From Lacticaseibacillus daqingensis (GTDB lineage Bacteria; Bacillota; Bacilli; Lactobacillales; Lactobacillaceae), in NCBI RefSeq assembly GCF_003946115.1, contig NZ_RHOH01000002.1:310001-374000 (forward strand): a stretch of 64,000 nt of DNA, given 5' to 3'. Position numbers and translations under genes: made by a program. The notes under the pieces are model-generated. The model was not told the origin of the DNA. It made no database searches and saw only the letters and a program-made list of their open reading frames with translations. How positions within the stretch are numbered: position 1 is the stretch's first letter; the number at the start of each line of letters is the position of its first letter. Positions 63,332 to 64,000 of this stretch are shown piece after piece.

Positions 63332-64000
63332 ATGGAAAAGTATCTCTACTTAGAAGACGGCACGTGCTGGCGCGGCACGGCTTGCGGTGCACCGGGTGCA
63401 GTCGCCGGTGAGCTGGTGTTCAACACCAGCATGGTGGGCTATCAGGAAGCGCTGACGGATCCCTCATACACGGGCCAGCTGTTGACGTTTACCTTCCCCA
63501 TCATCGGCACTTACGGTGTCTTGCCTGACCGTAACCAAAGCACGGCCAGCGGCTGTCAGGCCGTGATCTTGCATACACTTGAGGCCACCCCGGGGCCAAC
63601 CGGCGTGACGCTTGACGCCTTTCTGCAAGCGCGCAACGTGCCTGGCATTGTGGGTGTCGATACGCGGGCGCTCACGCAGCGGATTCGCGCACACAGTCCG
63701 CTCAAGGCCCTCCTTTTGGATGCGCCCCTGACGGCCGCGTTCGCGCCTGTCTATGCACGGCTGACTGCTGCGGCCAAAGAACCGGTGCGCCCGCTACGAC
63801 TGGCCCAGCCCGGGGGGCATCCCCATGTCGTGGTGGTGGACTTTGGCGCCAAAGCTGGCATTATCGCCCAGCTGGAAGCGCACGGCTGTGCCGTCTCCGT
63901 GGTCCCGCCGACCACGTCACTGGCGCAAATCACGGCGCTTCGGCCCGATGGTATTTTGCTGTCCAATGGGCCCGGTGATCCAGCGGCGATGCCGACCGTG
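63332..64000 (+). CDS. carA: Carbamoyl-phosphate synthase small subunit, N-terminal part
   Basis: The frame runs off the window after 223 codons. N-terminal domain MEKYLYLEDGTCWRG, FNTSMVGYQEALTDPSYTGQLLTFTFPIIGTYG is the CarA signature; GVDTRALTQRIR follows, then the start of the glutamine amidotransferase domain (VVVVDFGAKAGII, SNGPGDP). The catalytic Cys is beyond the edge. It gives ammonia to CarB to make carbamoyl phosphate for arginine and pyrimidines. The arginine-type copy is inferred from its divergence from argC. ATG 63332 chosen; ATG 63323 also in frame; ribosome site weak. Confidence 0.93.
   Translation, partial: MEKYLYLEDGTCWRGTACGAPGAVAGELVFNTSMVGYQEALTDPSYTGQLLTFTFPIIGTYGVLPDRNQSTASGCQAVILHTLEATPGPTGVTLDAFLQARNVPGIVGVDTRALTQRIRAHSPLKALLLDAPLTAAFAPVYARLTAAAKEPVRPLRLAQPGGHPHVVVVDFGAKAGIIAQLEAHGCAVSVVPPTTSLAQITALRPDGILLSNGPGDPAAMPTV

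Overview
The window is chromosomal DNA of a low-GC-phylum Gram-positive of unusually high GC content. Gene families, gene order and signals (AGGAGG ribosome binding sites, TTGACA/TATAAT promoters, an FMN riboswitch, a CtsR-like box, a Cys-free L32) point to the family Lactobacillaceae, with the GC-rich Lacticaseibacillus neighbourhood as my best guess. Species cannot be fixed from the sequence alone. No rRNA, tRNA or CRISPR array was seen.

Layout. 1-6.7 kb: end of a MupG-type muramidase, a structured repeat, an acyltransferase overlapping a MORN-repeat gene, obgE and a second OatA-like acyltransferase. 6.7-15.5 kb: rnz, a short-chain dehydrogenase, a LapA-like protein, clpB, rpmF, a DUF1836 regulator, a 5'-nucleotidase, a lipoprotein and a YjzD-like protein. 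15.6-21.9 kb: dnaE and the glycolytic pair pfkA-pyk. 21.9-27.6 kb: DUF441, cvfB, xerD, ribT, scpA-scpB-rluB, then an FMN riboswitch controlling ribU. 27.6-34.5 kb: ferredoxin, a YpbB-like gene with recQ, a LysM protein, cmk, rpsA, der. 34.7-42.8 kb: hup, a TPR protein, yitT, cca, an ABC-F ATPase, thyA-dfrA, plsY. 43.0-54.2 kb: parE-parC, pflB-pflA, a LysR regulator, ppaC, an M42 aminopeptidase. 54.3-57.9 kb: a lower-GC accessory island with an IS30-family transposase and three small genes. 57.7-64 kb: a small membrane protein, the arginine operon argCJBDF read leftward, and a divergent carA that leaves the window.

Most of the window is housekeeping. Translation and ribosome functions (obgE, rnz, rpmF, rpsA, der, rluB, cca), chromosome maintenance (dnaE, parE/parC, xerD, scpA/scpB, hup, recQ), mixed-acid and glycolytic metabolism (pfkA, pyk, pflB/pflA) and nucleotide supply (cmk, thyA, dfrA) are all present. 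The arginine genes and carA share one AT-rich divergent control region: CarAB would supply carbamoyl phosphate to ArgF, and ArgCJBD supply ornithine.

The least ordinary parts are: (i) a segment at 54595-57287 that carries an IS30 transposase plus three cargo genes, bounded by near-identical inverted motifs placed the same distance inside a 16-bp direct repeat; (ii) a structured interspersed repeat present twice, both times between convergent genes; (iii) a recurring theme of stem-loops, several with UUCG loops, placed at or near the predicted 5' ends of transcripts; (iv) paired repeats in the arg/car divergent region.
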